Source of the DNA: Channallabes apus
Taxonomy: Eukaryota > Chordata > Actinopteri > Siluriformes > Clariidae
Assembly: GCA_030522415.1 (NCBI GenBank)
Contig: CM060127.1
Coordinates: 16,325,314 to 16,389,313, forward strand
Direction: 5' to 3'
Length of the DNA stretch: 64,000 nt
Shown one piece after another: positions 1 through 11,905 of this stretch. The notes beneath the pieces are model-generated. The model did not search any database. It was not told where the DNA came from and saw only the letters and a program-made list of their open reading frames with translations. Made by a program: the position numbers and the translations under genes. The first letter of the stretch is position 1; each line of letters opens with the position of its first letter.

Positions 1-644
1 TGCAGTTTGTTTTCAGGGGCACCACATACTCATTTCAGACAGTATTTAATAGGATATGATTTAAACAAGCACAAGATGAATCAGCAAAATATTTCAAGCA
101 TTAGAGTAAAATTAAAAGCTGCATATTTCAAGACATGTTTTAGTCCTGCTTTTACTGTAATATATGCTGGCTTATTTGTGTCTAAAGCACCAAGAGACTC
201 TTATATATATATCTCTTAAACTCCAACTTGTATCAGGCCCAAATATAACCTGCCCAAAGACTAACATCCAAATGACGGAAGATTGGTGCTATTTGGGTAT
301 AAAAATATCAATTTGGCTATCATGACTTGTAATGGCCGTTTTTAGGTCCACAGACAGAGACGTTTGGCATAATGAATGATTATGCAATGCACATTTAAGT
401 ATCTGAGCAAGCATTTCCTCTTCCCATTACACTACATTGGTGCTAACTGCAATAGTAAACTATGTTATGATCTGTATATTGCAAGGTAAAATAGTTACTT
501 GGCAAAAGTGTAAGGCCACAGGCAGATTTTCTGTCCACATAAACACAACCACCAAGTGAGTTACTTGTTCATTCTTTATTTAGGAAGAGAAACAAAATGC
601 CCGGTGTCATTGTGCTTTTACATTGTTCAAACAGTGGGCATGAA

Positions 645-675
<31 letters not shown>

Positions 676-1950
676 AAGAAACCCCAAGACGGGGTGGAAG
701 GAAACTTCAGAAATAAGGTCATTTGATGCTATAATACAGTTTTGTAGAAATGTTTAATCCCAAAGAATTATTTACAACCAATAAACAGCTCCCTTTTTAT
801 TTACTTGTAATACAAAAGCAGAGGTTCAGCTAATACAAGGCCAGTCTACCTGAATCTCTAAAGTTTGTGCTACTGTTTATCTTAGTTAGTCCTCAAACTA
901 AAAAATAAAGAGTTGGAAGGGTTCTCAAAGAAGTGCTTTTATAGCGGTCTCTCTGTCACGTGACAGAGCAGTGGAAGTTTACCGTTTGTGTGTCCTAAAC
1001 CACACCCTTTTCATTATATATGTAGTAATTAAGATGTTTGGTTGTTTCAAATTGAGTGTAGCACATCTGGAACACTCCTGAAATCCCAAATGATTAGTGT
1101 CCCAAACCTAGAAGATGCAGAACATCCGTCACATAATGCACTTTGCAGTTCATTCTGTAGGGAATAGGGTATAGGAAGTAGGCTGTAGGGACTAGAGTGT
1201 CATCTCAGACACAGGGTAAGAAGCGCCGCTTGACCCTCGTGCACCTGGGGAAAAAGGGTCGAGGCGGCACCACGTGACTACAACTCTACAACTACTCTAA
1301 GTAAGAGGCAGGCAGTGCATAACCGCTTAAAAAAGACCCCGTAATACCCCCCATCCCACCCCATTTACCCCACCCCACCATAACCAACCCCTAGCCCATG
1401 GTCTACATGATCCACTAATACTACACTGGCATTTCCCTGATATTGAGCTTCTTCTTCTGCACAACTACTAACGGTATTGGATTAAAATCGTGATTAAAAA
1501 TGTTATAGCTATTATTCGTTTATTAATTTTTTTGTTTGTTTGTTTTTAAAAAATACCATGCATTATTGCTCTATTAAGTTTTAATGACTCCCGAGAAATA
1601 TTGCAGACTGATTCTAACTAGATTTTTTCGCAGAACAAAAACAAACAAAAACAATAAAAATCCAAAGCTTGATAAAAGTGGCATAGATTTCATCTTTTTT
1701 TGCATGCAACAAATGTATAAAGTGGCAAACAAACAAAAACAAACAAACAAAACAGACTAAAAAAAGTGGCAAATGCTTTGGCATATTTATGGCGAAGAAA
1801 AAGCTTGGCAAAATAAAAAAATTAATTAAAGTGCAAATGAACGTTTTACACGACTTGTATAAAATAATAAATAAGTATGTAAATAAATAAGTTATAAAAT
1901 AGTTTTACCTCGACGCTGAACACTTTTGTGGCCACTGGCAGCAGTATAAT
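1..1950. other. AT-rich 3' flank of the Scratch gene, no gene seen
   Basis: No credible coding frame is present; the short open frames are AT-rich and lack recognisable domains. The stretch holds a TAAA/AATA tetranucleotide run at about 643-676, an 18-bp perfect palindrome at 951-968, and long T/TTTG-rich tracts near 1520-1760. It lies downstream of the minus-strand Scratch gene, so a long 3' UTR could extend into it, but the nearest AATAAA on that strand is at 2016-2021. Confidence 0.6.
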
Positions 1951-2015
1951 GTGATCCAATACTTAGAAAAGGTTTGACCTTTTAAATGAGAGACATTTTC
2001 AATGTCCACTGAGTT

Positions 2016-2021
2016 TTTATT
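2016..2021 (-). terminator. Candidate polyadenylation signal of the Scratch gene
   Basis: The minus strand reads AATAAA about 200 bases beyond the TGA stop at 2222-2220, the first canonical signal downstream. The DNA is AT-rich, so chance signals are common and a longer 3' UTR is possible. Confidence 0.4.
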
Positions 2022-2219
2022 CTTTGCTTTCTTACTTTTTTAAAATATTTTTGGCAAAATACGTTGCTATTTTCGGCTTGGGGTAGGCGAACGGCTCGGG
2101 GGAAGATGTTTACGCTTGGAAAAGAAAAGTTACATGCGAATAATCCAAGTTTTCCTCAGTTCTGTTGATGCAGGAGAGAAAAGCAAAGTTGTGGGCACAC
2201 TTTGATTCCTGTGACGCTT

Positions 2220-4047
2220 TCATGAATCAGGTCTTAGCGGCGAGAAGGCTCCCTTGAAGCAGGCCGACTCGTAGTGCTTGTTCAGGTACGACTTGAGCGC
2301 GAAGGTCTTGTTGCAGCGCTTGCACTTGTAGTGTTTGAAGGCTGAGTGCGTCTGCATGTGAGCGCGCAGGTTGGAGCGGTCGGCGAAGGCCTTCCCGCAA
2401 TGCGCGCACCCGAACGGCTTCTCGCCCGTGTGCGAGCGCATGTGGCCCTGGAGCAGCCAGGGGCGGCTGAACGCTTTTCCGCACACGTCGCATTTGTGCT
2501 TGAGGTCGTGCGTTAGCAGGTGCATGGCCATGGCCGGCATGGACACGTACACCTTGCCGCACGTCGGGCACTTCTTAGCCATCTTGCTGTCCATGCTGCG
2601 GTGCGTCTGTTTGTGGCGGCTCAGGTTGGACGACGTGGCGTAGCTCTTGCCGCACTCGTTGCACGTGTGGCGTTGCGCGCTCCTCGCGTTGCCCATGGCT
2701 CTTCTGCGCGAGCGGCCGTCCGTGATGAAGAAGGCATCCACCGTGTAGCCCTCGCTGACCGCATTGTCTCCGTTGATGTACCCGGAGGAGATCTCAGAGC
2801 GTGGGCTGTCGGGCTGGTCTGAGTCCGGCGCACCGTAATCGCTGTGCAGGCTCTCGTAGATGGGTACCGGCGATGGCACTTTGATGACATTTTCACTCTC
2901 GGGTTCATACACAGACGGAGTTATGTAGTCGCTGATATAACCTGTCGCTGGGAGGGAAAGAAAAAAAGCAACAGTTTAAGCAGAGTTGACTTGACTCGAA
3001 AGTCGAAAGGAATCAATAAGACGAGGTGCTACATTCTGGCACGCAACAGTCTATTTCTGCTCGTTTCTCATTTCCTTCGCGACCCCCACCTCCCTCCACA
3101 ATAGAAACTGATGGTTGCATTGAAGTATCAGACTTGTCGTGAACGCATCCAATCATTCTTTGCAACACTCTCCCCAAGAAATCAATACATCTCTTTTTCA
3201 ATTAGCTGGGTAACTCGTTTAAGGACAAAGGCGACTGATCTCACTTCACTCATAATTGTATTTGCACTTGTGTCAAAGATAAGAGCAGGAAATAGGTCGA
3301 TCTGCACGTGCACGAGACACCTTCCATGAGACACGCACATGCACGTGTGTATGAATTGCAATGTGCAAATGCATTGGCGGACAAAATGATCTGGAGAGTG
3401 TTGTGGGTATTATAGAGCGGAAATAATGGCTGCAAACACAAGGATCAAGCGTTTCTTTAGTACATACCAAGTGTATGTGTGTGTGTGTGTTGCCAGAGTG
3501 CAAGTGTGAATAATTCCATGACACGGTTCTCTGACTCTATAAAAGCCCAAGATAAAAGATAATTACTTTGGATGCATGTCAATTTATACGCGTGTTTGGT
3601 GTTTCGTATATGTTCGCATCAGCCTCATGATTATGGAGTCTTGCTGTGAGTGAGCAAAGCGCAACACATGAAACTGCCGATGCCAAAATTTGCAGACTCG
3701 ACAAAAAAAACCGTGACGGTTTTGGAAGGGATAAAATAATGTAATGGTGAATCAGCACGCACTGGCAGTGATTACGGGTTACATTAAACAATCCGAATGA
3801 TCATGCAATAAATAAAATGCACTTAAATAAAATGTAGTGTAAAGCACATCTCTTCATCCCTGATCGTCCTACAGGTCGCCTATTCATCCCCCAGACTATA
3901 CAGTAGCGCACGGTTCTTTCCGTCATTTTTACCTTTCTCGTGAAATCGGAGGCTGAGGTCCGCTCTGGATCTGCCATAAGAGCTCTCGAGGTCAGCAGAC
4001 GAGAAATCATCGAGCTTAACCTTTTTGACCAGGAAAGACCTTGGCAT
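2220..4047 (-). CDS. scrt1: Scratch-family zinc-finger transcriptional repressor (Scratch 1 type), join of 4047-3933 and 2941-2220
   Basis: This gene encodes a nuclear SNAG-domain C2H2 repressor of the Snail/Scratch superfamily. In vertebrates these act mainly in neurons, bind E-box DNA and recruit corepressors through the SNAG peptide. Exon 1 (4047-3933, 38 codons plus one base) starts [11 protein letters not shown], the invariant Scratch SNAG motif, and ends at a GT donor (AAAG|GTAAAA). Exon 2 (2941-2220) follows a pyrimidine-rich acceptor, restores phase and gives GYISDY, as expected for Scratch. The predicted protein is 278 residues. Five fingers lie near residues 130-152, 161-183, 187-209, 215-237 and 243-266; the last is C2HC, ending HYESAC. 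The conserved block [12 protein letters not shown] precedes the fingers. The [14 protein letters not shown] start and [13 protein letters not shown] block fit Scratch 1 rather than Scratch 2, from memory of the family. The a/b teleost paralogue is unresolved. The intron is 991 bp. No lesion is visible. Confidence 0.93.
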
Positions 4048-4630
4048 GTTTCACGTTGCAGCAGAAAACACACCACTCGTCCGTCCACCCGCTCGGTCAG
4101 GTCTCTTGCTCTTCTTCATGCACCGCCGAGGACAAAAAAAAAACCCGTTTTTTGTTTTCTTGTCGTAAAAAAAAAGCAAAAATTTGCTTTGTTTAGCTTT
4201 CTTCCTTTTTTTGCACCAGCGATCCTTTGCTCAGACGCAGGCACGCGGCGACGGCAGACACCTCAACCCGTTAGTGAGCTTCTTGTGCCGTCGCGTCGCT
4301 CTCGGCGGAAATGCAACTTCAGCACCGGATAGCTCCTTTCTCCTGGTGCGCGCACACGCTCACAGCACCGGACAGCTCTCTTTTTTCCTCTCTCTCTCCC
4401 TTTTCGTTCTGTTCGCGCTCCGCTCCTCGTCTTAAACCCTGAAATCTGGAACCTGCTGCGCGTTACTTCCACTTGTTTTATTTTCCTCCAAAGACTTTAA
4501 TATGCACATGCAAAAGAAAAAAAAGAAAAAAAAAAAACACCGAAACTGGTAAGCAGGTCTGTACGCGTCCGCGAGCCGCACGGTCTGAAGGCGTCGCGCT
4601 TTCTGAAGTCTGATGATCAGATGTTGGGAT

Positions 4631-4637
4631 TTATATA
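4631..4637 (-). promoter_or_regulatory. TATA-like box upstream of the Scratch gene
   Basis: The minus strand reads TATATAA, 584 bases upstream of the ATG at 4047. A start site about 30 bases downstream would leave a 5' UTR of roughly 550 bases. That UTR covers a pyrimidine-rich, locally CpG-rich stretch (4220-4440), which suits a developmental gene promoter. The call rests on motif and position only. Confidence 0.35.
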
Positions 4638-5906
4638 GCTGTGATCAGGTGGGAATGAAGATGGAAGTGCTTAATTTAATCCATAAAAAAATCTCCTGGG
4701 ACTAACATTGAACTAGATGATTTAATGACGCTATGACACGTCAACGCTTTCGCCATTTTACCCCCTGAAGGAAAGTTCTTGGATAACAGAGCGATACAGG
4801 AATATGGTAAAACTATTCTTTATGCATCCTTTCTTAACCTCAATCTTAATTATATGTCATAAAAGATTTTACACCATGCAATTTATTAACATGCTCTATG
4901 AACCATTTTATACACATTTGACCACGGTGCATGACATTTACGCATTACATTAGCCTGGTTTTTATATCAATGTAACTATATTCTCGGGAACTATTATGGG
5001 ATGCATAGTGGAAGCGTTCACTTTTTCACTGTTTCAGCGTGCGTCAAATAAATCCTCCCTCCCGGGCTGTACTTTTCTGCAAATGCCACACTCGCAAACC
5101 AAGAGATCAGCCGCCGGCTGTGGCCCCAGGCTCCCAGGTCATTGTTTTACATCACAGCCCATAAACCAATGGCTTCTTCTCATGCAAATAGCAAGAACTG
5201 CGTACCAGAAGGTCCGCTTCCTTAGTGATTTCTGCAGAAGCCATATGCACGCAATTATACTCTATAAAGAGAGAGAGAGGGAGAGAGACCTTTTCTGCAT
5301 TTCTAATGTCCAGCATCATGCTCTCATTGTTTAGTTTTCGTGTCGTAGCATCCTCGCTTCCCAAACCACTATGCATTCCACATGCTGATTAGACATTTAT
5401 TGGTCGCTGTAAAGCTGCATGCCTTGTGTTATACCATCATGCACTTGATTATAACCTCAAACCTCAATCAAATTCTTTCTACTTGGCTGCCTGGCTAATT
5501 GTTGCTTCGTTTGCTCGAGTGGGTTTTATAGCACTGTGCATGAATAGATCAGCCTAAGAGCGTCACCTTGTGAGGTTAAACTTGTAAAAAGGGAAGTGCG
5601 GAGTTGGCGCTTTCACGCGCCCGTGTCCTGAATGGAACAGAAGATGGTGTTTACTGAGCAAGAAAGTTGTAAAAGAAATATCGGCAGTGACGCATTGAAG
5701 CACTGAACGTTCAGACCAACTGTATATATTCACATATACTAATTGAGGTCTAATGCACGAAGCAGGTATGCACTGAGAGCTCGTGCACCAGCTTATATCT
5801 TAGGCGCGTGTTTCGAATGCATGAGGAAAGCAGCAACAGCGCGCGGCGACCGGATGAGAAAGAAGGACGCACGAGTGTTCTCGAGCGAAATGCTGAGTTC
5901 AGCTGA

Positions 5907-5950
5907 AACACACACACACACACACACACAAAGAGAGAGAGAGTGTGCGT

Positions 5951-5992
<42 letters not shown>
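5907..5992. repeat. Compound CA / GA microsatellite
   Basis: A run of CA dinucleotides (5907-5930) is followed by a short GA run, a GTGCGTGCGCGCGC spacer able to adopt Z-DNA, and then GA dinucleotides to 5992. Confidence 0.95.
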
Positions 5993-5994
<2 letters not shown>

Positions 5995-6491
5995 CGTCGA
6001 ATTTGCATAATAATAGTCCTCTGTGCGCAGGAACTCCGAAGCGACTTGTCGAGGTCCGAATCAAAGAAAGCCGCTGACATTTAATTCCGGTGCATTGCGT
6101 TTTCGCGAACAACTATTCAGATCAGCTTGTTGCTCTGTAAACAATGCGCTTCATCTGTTTCCTCAGGATGGTGAAAAGGTCAGAGTGATGCCGCTGCGTT
6201 GTGCTGGGTTTAATATAAGCAGATTGATTCATCAGGTGCAGTTTTATTTGTAACAACACGCTTTGTCACAGAGCAGCTCTACAAGAGTCTGGATGTCGAT
6301 GTAAATCCCTAATGAACAAGCCAGATGTGACAAAGGCTTGGAAATTGTCCTGAGACAACATGAGAAAGAAACATGGAAAAGAATCAGACCCAAAAAGAAG
6401 CATATTTTCTTCAATGTGATGCCAGACTGACATTAAATCATTATAATTTACAGGCAAACAAGGGTGTTTACACTATGTTCAGTATGAGCAA

Positions 6492-6527
<36 letters not shown>
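6492..6527. repeat. (ATA)n trinucleotide microsatellite
   Basis: About twelve AAT/ATA units are read directly from the sequence. Confidence 0.9.
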
Positions 6528-7019
6528 TTTAAAACGTCCTGGGATGAGTACAGGACTGCAGTGTTTATGATTACAGCAGCACCTGTGCACTGAAAAAAGG
6601 GCAGTTTCAGAAATTTATATTAAAGGCAGAACATCCACTTAAAGTGTTTATAATAAATAAGACTTTTAATGTTTTTTTTTAAGTATGTTGAGGTACAACA
6701 ATTTAAGTAGAATGAAAAACAAGTCTAACCAGAACGTAATAATAAAAGTAAAATTAAAGATCAAATAGTCATTTACAGAAGACTTCAAGCACATTACGGA
6801 GATGAGCCTCCTAGCCACAGTAAAACAGTGTAAAATGGTGCAAAAGTTTTAAAGTAAGTTGTGCATCCATGAATTATGATCCTGGCAGAGCCCACTGAAC
6901 ATTCAATGAGTGAAATCTCTGATTCTTGTAAATTGATGTATTACTTGTTGACAACTTAAAGAAGAGACACATCTGTCTGTCCAGTACATACAATCATTCA
7001 CCAACACCATTTGCACATT

Positions 7020-7260
7020 ACAGCAACTCAGCTGGGAGTTATTGCCACATCCCCCATACTGCCCTGACCTTGCTCCAAGCCATTTCCACATGTTTGGGCC
7101 ATTACAGCAGTTCCTGGGAGTCCAGTGTTTCAGATGTGAAGCAGGCAGTTTGGTCATGGCTCTTTTTCTCTCATAACTGTTCTGTTCTTGTGCGCAAATC
7201 ATGTTGCCATGGACCTCACTATGTGCACTGGGTCACAGGCATGTTGAAAATATTTTGACC
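7020..7260 (+). pseudogene. Remnant of a mariner-type transposase C-terminus
   Basis: Conceptual translation near 7045-7105 gives a stretch resembling LPHPPYxPDLAPSHFHMFGP. That is the characteristic segment around the third catalytic acidic residue of mariner transposases (PHPPYSPDLAPxD in the family). The expected catalytic acidic position reads as S/H here. Stops and frame changes interrupt it on both sides, and no terminal inverted repeat was found. It is an old, non-functional fragment. Assignment to mariner rather than another DDE family rests on this one motif. Confidence 0.45.
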
Positions 7261-8070
7261 TTTTAGTACCAGAGAATAGAAATTTTAATGTTACAGCATA
7301 CAAAGAAGTTGTAGACATTTTTGTGCAGCAGCCTTTATGGTAACAGTTTGGAGAAGGCAGACCTACTGTACTGTATGGTGAAGTGTCCACCAACATTTGG
7401 TTTAGGGTTAGGGTTTTATGTGGACCGTAAACAAATCAGATATTGTGCAAAATAATTAAATGAACACTGTATCCTGAACGACCCACATAATAATTGTCAG
7501 TTGTCTCCAAGATTTATTTCCTACATTACTCGCAATGCCATTTGACTGCATTCTATTTAATGCTGGAACAACCATCAACGCCATCATACTCATCATCTCA
7601 TACATCACTAACTAGTTGAATCAAGCCTCCAGTAACTCTGCACAGTTGCGTCATATAGCTGTATTCAATGTTGGACCGTTGAGTCCAATGTTTCTATTAT
7701 AATCATTACTAAGGTGTAGTTTTGTGAAAAGAGATGTTTTTAATTTAAAATGTTTTGAAGGAGAAATGTTTGTAGGCATTAGAACAGTCATGACTCAGTA
7801 TGTCTTTCTGGTGTTTCTTGGGATTGTGACAAGCTGTGTTTGTTGCTGTTGTTGCTCTTGTTGATGATGATGATGATGATCATCATCATCATTTTGTTAA
7901 CCAGATAAATTAAGAGAAACTGGTGTGAGAACAACTTTATACTGTAGCTTCTGTAAGTGCTACCAGGAACTAGCTTGTCTTGTGTATGTTTCATAATATT
8001 ACATATGAAAAATATAACGAGATAATTAGTATTATATTTCCTTTAGTAATATATGAATGAAAAAAATGTC

Positions 8071-8298
8071 CTGTTGTTAGTCTTTCGGCTACTCCCATCG
8101 ATGTGTCGCCACAGCAGACCCTCCAATCTGCACAACAACTTGGCACAGGTTTTATGACGTCCTTCCTGGTGCCCTCTCATTATTATCCGGGCTTGGGACT
8201 GGTACTTAATCCAGTGGCTGGGGTTTTGGGCATTGGGTAGTATATGAACCCGGGCCTTCTGCATGGTAGGCAAGAAAACTATCACTCAGCCACCAATG
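8071..8298 (-). mobile_element. tRNA-derived SINE with an RTE-type 3' tail
   Basis: Read on the minus strand, the element starts with a tRNA-like head: an A-box-like TGGCTGAGTGATAG and a B-box-like GGGTTCATATAC. It ends in a tail reading GCTGTGGCGAC followed by GGGAGTAGCCGAAAGAC. The tail closely matches the 3' end of the RTE LINE fragment at 53530-53572 (GCTGTGGCGACCCC, then GGGAACAGCCGAAAGAC). This is the usual SINE/LINE partnership, in which the SINE borrows the LINE's reverse-transcriptase recognition tail. Several substitutions show the copy is not recent. Confidence 0.7.
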
Positions 8299-8819
8299 AA
8301 AAATTAATAAATGTAATTATTGGCAAGTTGCTATGGTGTAAAACGAATAAAGCACTTATGAAAATGATGAATAGTTAAACTTTTAGGAGGTGGGAACAGC
8401 AACTCCAGTTTATTTGTAGTTACATCACCGTGTCATTGACTGTGTAATTCTTGGAAATTTTTGACATTTTGTATATTTTTTTCCCATGCATGTTTTCCCA
8501 TGTCATAACGGGACCCGAACAAAAATCTTTTTCAGACTGAAATGAAAGAAAAATGTATCACAGCGCTATCAAATCTTAATTAAAAGTTGCTTGAGTTTTG
8601 TTTGGATATCCAGAAATTCCACTCATATAGTGTGTTCCTGTTAAAGTATGTGTTTTTATTTTATTTATTTCTATTTATTTATTTATTTGTTTGTTTCTTT
8701 TTGGCAACATTCGGTAGCAAAATCTGGGACTATGTAATGTATAACAAGAGATTATAGCAGTGTAATTTCACTTTTTCATTTAGTTATTAGTTTATTTATT
8801 TATTCATTTGTTCTTTTCA

Positions 8820-9260
8820 TCACTTCAGGCAAGAACACACCCTTATAGTAAAAGTAAAAGTCTAGAGCCGCACCTCATTTTTGCAAATTTTGCTTACAAA
8901 TAGCCAGAATTTCTTGTATCTTGAGGAACAATTCTCCAGGCTTCCTGCCCTCATTTTTGGCAAGCTTTTGCCTCTCCTTTTCAGTCCGGTCCCTGTACCC
9001 GAAGTTTCATAGGAATGTTTTTTGTTTGTTAAGCCTCACAGTGACCTATGAATCATTGAAGCATAAAAACATCTACCTTAAGGCAGTGAAAAACAGGTGC
9101 AGATGGTGACAGATGATCAGGCTGGTGATTGGTATACTGGTGATGCTGAATGTTGAGTGGTTGGAACAGACGAGAGGGGAAATGAGGTTGCTGCTGAGGT
9201 TGTTACTTATACAACCAGTTTATAAATTGCCAATCTTTAGGCACATCACAGCATGTTGCA
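8820..9260 (-). repeat. Possible decayed Tc1-like transposon fragment
   Basis: The plus strand contains GAGGAACAATTCTCCAGGCTTCCTG near 8921-8945, wording I associate with antisense transposase of teleost Tc1-like elements. No terminal repeats and no readable transposase domain remain. A self-alignment or repeat-library search would settle it. Confidence 0.3.
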
Positions 9261-9505
9261 GTAAAATATTTGTTCCAATTTTTTTATTTTCTATATAATT
9301 TCATTTCATTTAATCTTGTATGGCAGACAACTGATGTAATCGAAGTTTATACATAATAAAATGTAATAGGAAGAGACGGTAATAACCGTTTTGTACATCT
9401 GGGATGTACATCATTGATGTAAAAGCACGAACACATGGTTTCACTGCCCTGTCTCTGTCTTCTCAGGCTTTACATAATGCTTCAGAATGTATACTTGCTG
9501 GATAA

Positions 9506-10017
9506 TTTATTAGGAACACCTTGCTCATTCAGGCTTTCCATGCCCTTTTTTATTCTCAATCTTCAAGTGTCTAGTTCAGGTGAGCCTATGCCAACTGTGG
9601 GTTCACATTGTTGTTCTTGACTGACAGGAATAAAACATAACAGGGTCTTCTCCTTATAGCTCATATGTCTCATGATTTGTTTTGTGAGATGTTTTTATAC
9701 TTAAGTTGCTGTAGCCTTCCTGTCAGCTTTAATGCAATCTGCCCTCCTTGGTCCTTCCTCAAAAGATTTCTTTTTAGTCTAATATTTTTGGACATGTTTA
9801 TTGTAGCGGTTATGTAGGAAAATCCCCGGAGATCAATGCGTTTGAATATACTCAAGCCAGCCAGTCTGGTACAAAGAGCCATGCAACAGCCAATGTCAGT
9901 GAGATCATATTCCTCTGTTCTCACGTCCGAAATTCTTTATCTATATCTGCATCTGCATGATTTTATGCATTGCGCTGTTGCCATAGGATACATGTATGGG
10001 TGTTCCTAATAAAGTAC
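9506..10017 (-). mobile_element. Internally deleted Tc1-like element
   Basis: The ends are inverted copies of TTTATTAGGAACACC: at 9506-9520, and as GGTGTTCCTAATAAAGTA at about 9999-10015. The minus-strand frame 9924-9670 starts MRTEEYDLTD and has the general shape of the N-terminal helix-turn-helix of Tc1 transposases (LSDFDxGxIVxxRxAGLSI in related fish elements). No DDE catalytic region remains, and the element is about 0.5 kb against a usual 1.2-1.6 kb. It is non-autonomous and old. Confidence 0.6.
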
Positions 10018-10849
10018 CTGGGGATTGTAGATGTTTTGGTGTACTTTGCATGGTATACATTTGCATGTTCTGACAGATGGATTGGATGCAAGTGTCATAT
10101 CTAATTCACATTTGTAAATTAGACACAGTAAGGCACAAGCACCCGTAGCTATTTGATATGCCACTTTAAAGCTGTGAATGTAATGTTCAGCTCTGTTAAA
10201 CGATGTGTAGGAGGCTTTTTTGTTGTCGAGTGCTCTAGCTCTCAGATCATTACAGCCTATTTTGTTATGAGAAGTTATGAGAAATCCCAGAGAGGGCACA
10301 CTATAGTGCATAACTGCTTAGGAAGTGCTTATTCAGTTCTATGCAGAGCAAAAACTCTTATTAAGGTAAAAGAGACAGGATGTAGTCACGTAGCAATAAT
10401 ATAAGCAGTAGTCACTGCTGGTGTTTTCGCCTCTCTCTTGAAAATAAGGTGGTTATGGGTGTTCCTGGTGTGATGTGATATCAGAAGGAACATAGCCATT
10501 CTGTACACAGCAGATAATAGCGACTTTGCTAGGTTGTTTCCTTAAAGTTACTCGGAAATTGTGTGGCTAAACAACAATTAATATATTAGCCAACAAAACA
10601 CAACCACAGCGTCTTTTTTTATTTTAAAGTCTTAGATCTATATAACTTGGCATGAAATTACAGCTCCCATGACTGTAAATAAAGTTGTGATTGTATGTAC
10701 AATCAAGGTATTGATTGCAAGATTAAGATTGCAAGGTATGATTGTATGTACACAATGAAAGCAAAATAACTATTCAGTATTATTTATACAATGCTTCACC
10801 TTGATCAAATTATTGCCCTCCATCTTATTACTGGAAAGAAAAAAAAACC

Positions 10850-11290
10850 CTGAATAAGTGTGATCAGAGATCTCTTAAACCGTTGGTGAAGTTGCATCAT
10901 AAAAATCGACAGGGAATCAGAGGAATTTTTAATAGTAAAAGTAAGAACAATTGCACACACAAGGTGACAAGATTGGGACTAAACAGCGATGTGGCCAAAA
11001 GAAAGCCACTGGTTAGTGAGACTAATCAGAAAAAAGGTTTTAATTTGCTAGGGAGCATAAAGATTGAACCTTGGAGCGAGGTTATCTGATGAGTCCAGAT
11101 TGACCCTATTCGAGTGTGATGTGTTCGTCAGGGTAAGAAGAGAAGCACATGGCACGATTGACCCATCATGGATAGCGCCCACTGTACTCTGGAGGCTGTG
11201 TTATAATCTGGGGTTGTATCAGTTGAGACAGGATGTAGTCACGTCTAGACCACAGTTGGTCAGGTCTAGACTCAGCAACGTTATGTGTTA
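10850..11290 (+). pseudogene. Tc1-like transposase remnant
   Basis: Translation around 11085-11120 gives SDESRLTLFECD, matching the WSDESRFTLF block with the first catalytic Asp of Tc1 transposases. Degraded RVRREAHGTIDPSW and a GG(x)xxxWG-like block follow in successive frames. An upstream frame (10883-11089) reads LGLNSDVAKRKPLVSE, like the RRKPLLSE block that precedes the catalytic domain. Frameshifts and stops are numerous and the ends are lost. A related minus-strand remnant lies at 32830-33540. Confidence 0.65.
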
Positions 11291-11574
11291 AAAAAAAAAA
11301 GTCAGCTAACGACCTGAATGTACTACCACGGTGACGACCAGGTTATCAAATTTATGGAGATTTTCTTCTCTGATGGCACAGGCATACAGTATTCCAGGAC
11401 TTAGATTGTGAAAGTGTGATTCTGGAGCATGAGGAATCATTTTCACGCATGAATGGGACACCATATCGTGTGCCGTAATCAAAGTTAAAGATGATTCGAA
11501 TAATAATATTAGTGTCTGTTTTTTTGGCTCAAGAAGTGTATAATCAACTTTCATGCCTGAAACCCAAACATCTC

Positions 11575-11905
11575 ATCTCATCTTCTATATCATTTTATCC
11601 TGTATTCAGGGTCGCGGGGACCTGGAGCCTATCCCAGGAGGCTTAGGGCACAAGGCAGGGTACACCCTGGACTGGGTGTCAATCCATCGCAGGGCAGACA
11701 CACACGGGAGAACGCCACTTAGCCTAACCTGCATATCTTTGGACTGTGGGAGGAAACCGGAGTACCCGGAGGAAACCCACCAAAGCACGGGGAGAACATG
11801 CAAACTCCATGCACACAGATACAGGAATAGAGCCTGGCTGGGAATCGAATCCGGATCCTAGTGGTGCAAGTCGACAGTGCTAACCACTACACCACCATGC
11901 CGCCC
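11575..11905 (-). mobile_element. SINE-like dispersed repeat (family S1), near full length
   Basis: On the minus strand the element starts GGGCGGCATGGTGGTGTAG and shows tRNA-like A-box and B-box segments (GTGGTTAGCACTG, GGATTCGATTCC). The family's GTTTGCATGTTCTCCCCGTG, a GTTTCCTCC block and GATAGGCTCCAGGTCCCCG follow. At least six related copies occur in this window (20.6, 42.0, 50.9, 57.9, 62.6 and 63.5 kb). Confidence 0.8.

Larger units (their letters stand above)
4640..7015. other. Upstream flank of the Scratch gene, no gene seen
   Basis: The stretch has no host coding exon. It may hold proximal regulatory DNA for the divergent-side Scratch promoter. It contains short GA runs near 5269-5287, the compound CA/GA array at 5907-5992 and an ATA trinucleotide array at about 6492-6527. 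The ORFs of 95-120 codons around 5750-6110 are translations of the CA/GA array and are not genes. Confidence 0.6.

Noticed and set aside
2227..2908. Other frames of 90-114 codons across the zinc-finger exon
   Set aside because: They are shadow frames of the GC-rich zinc-finger coding sequence and have no domains.
3940..4332. 130-codon plus-strand frame over the Scratch first exon
   Set aside because: It is the antisense of exon 1 and its 5' UTR; the SNAG peptide and splice signals on the minus strand explain the DNA.
5743..6112. Frames of 95-120 codons near 5.75-6.1 kb
   Set aside because: They mostly translate the CA/GA microsatellite (repeated Thr-His, Arg-Glu or Ser-Leu).
7401..7414. GGTTAGGGTTAGGGT, telomere-like repeat
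   Set aside because: Only two TTAGGG units are present, which is expected by chance; there is no array.
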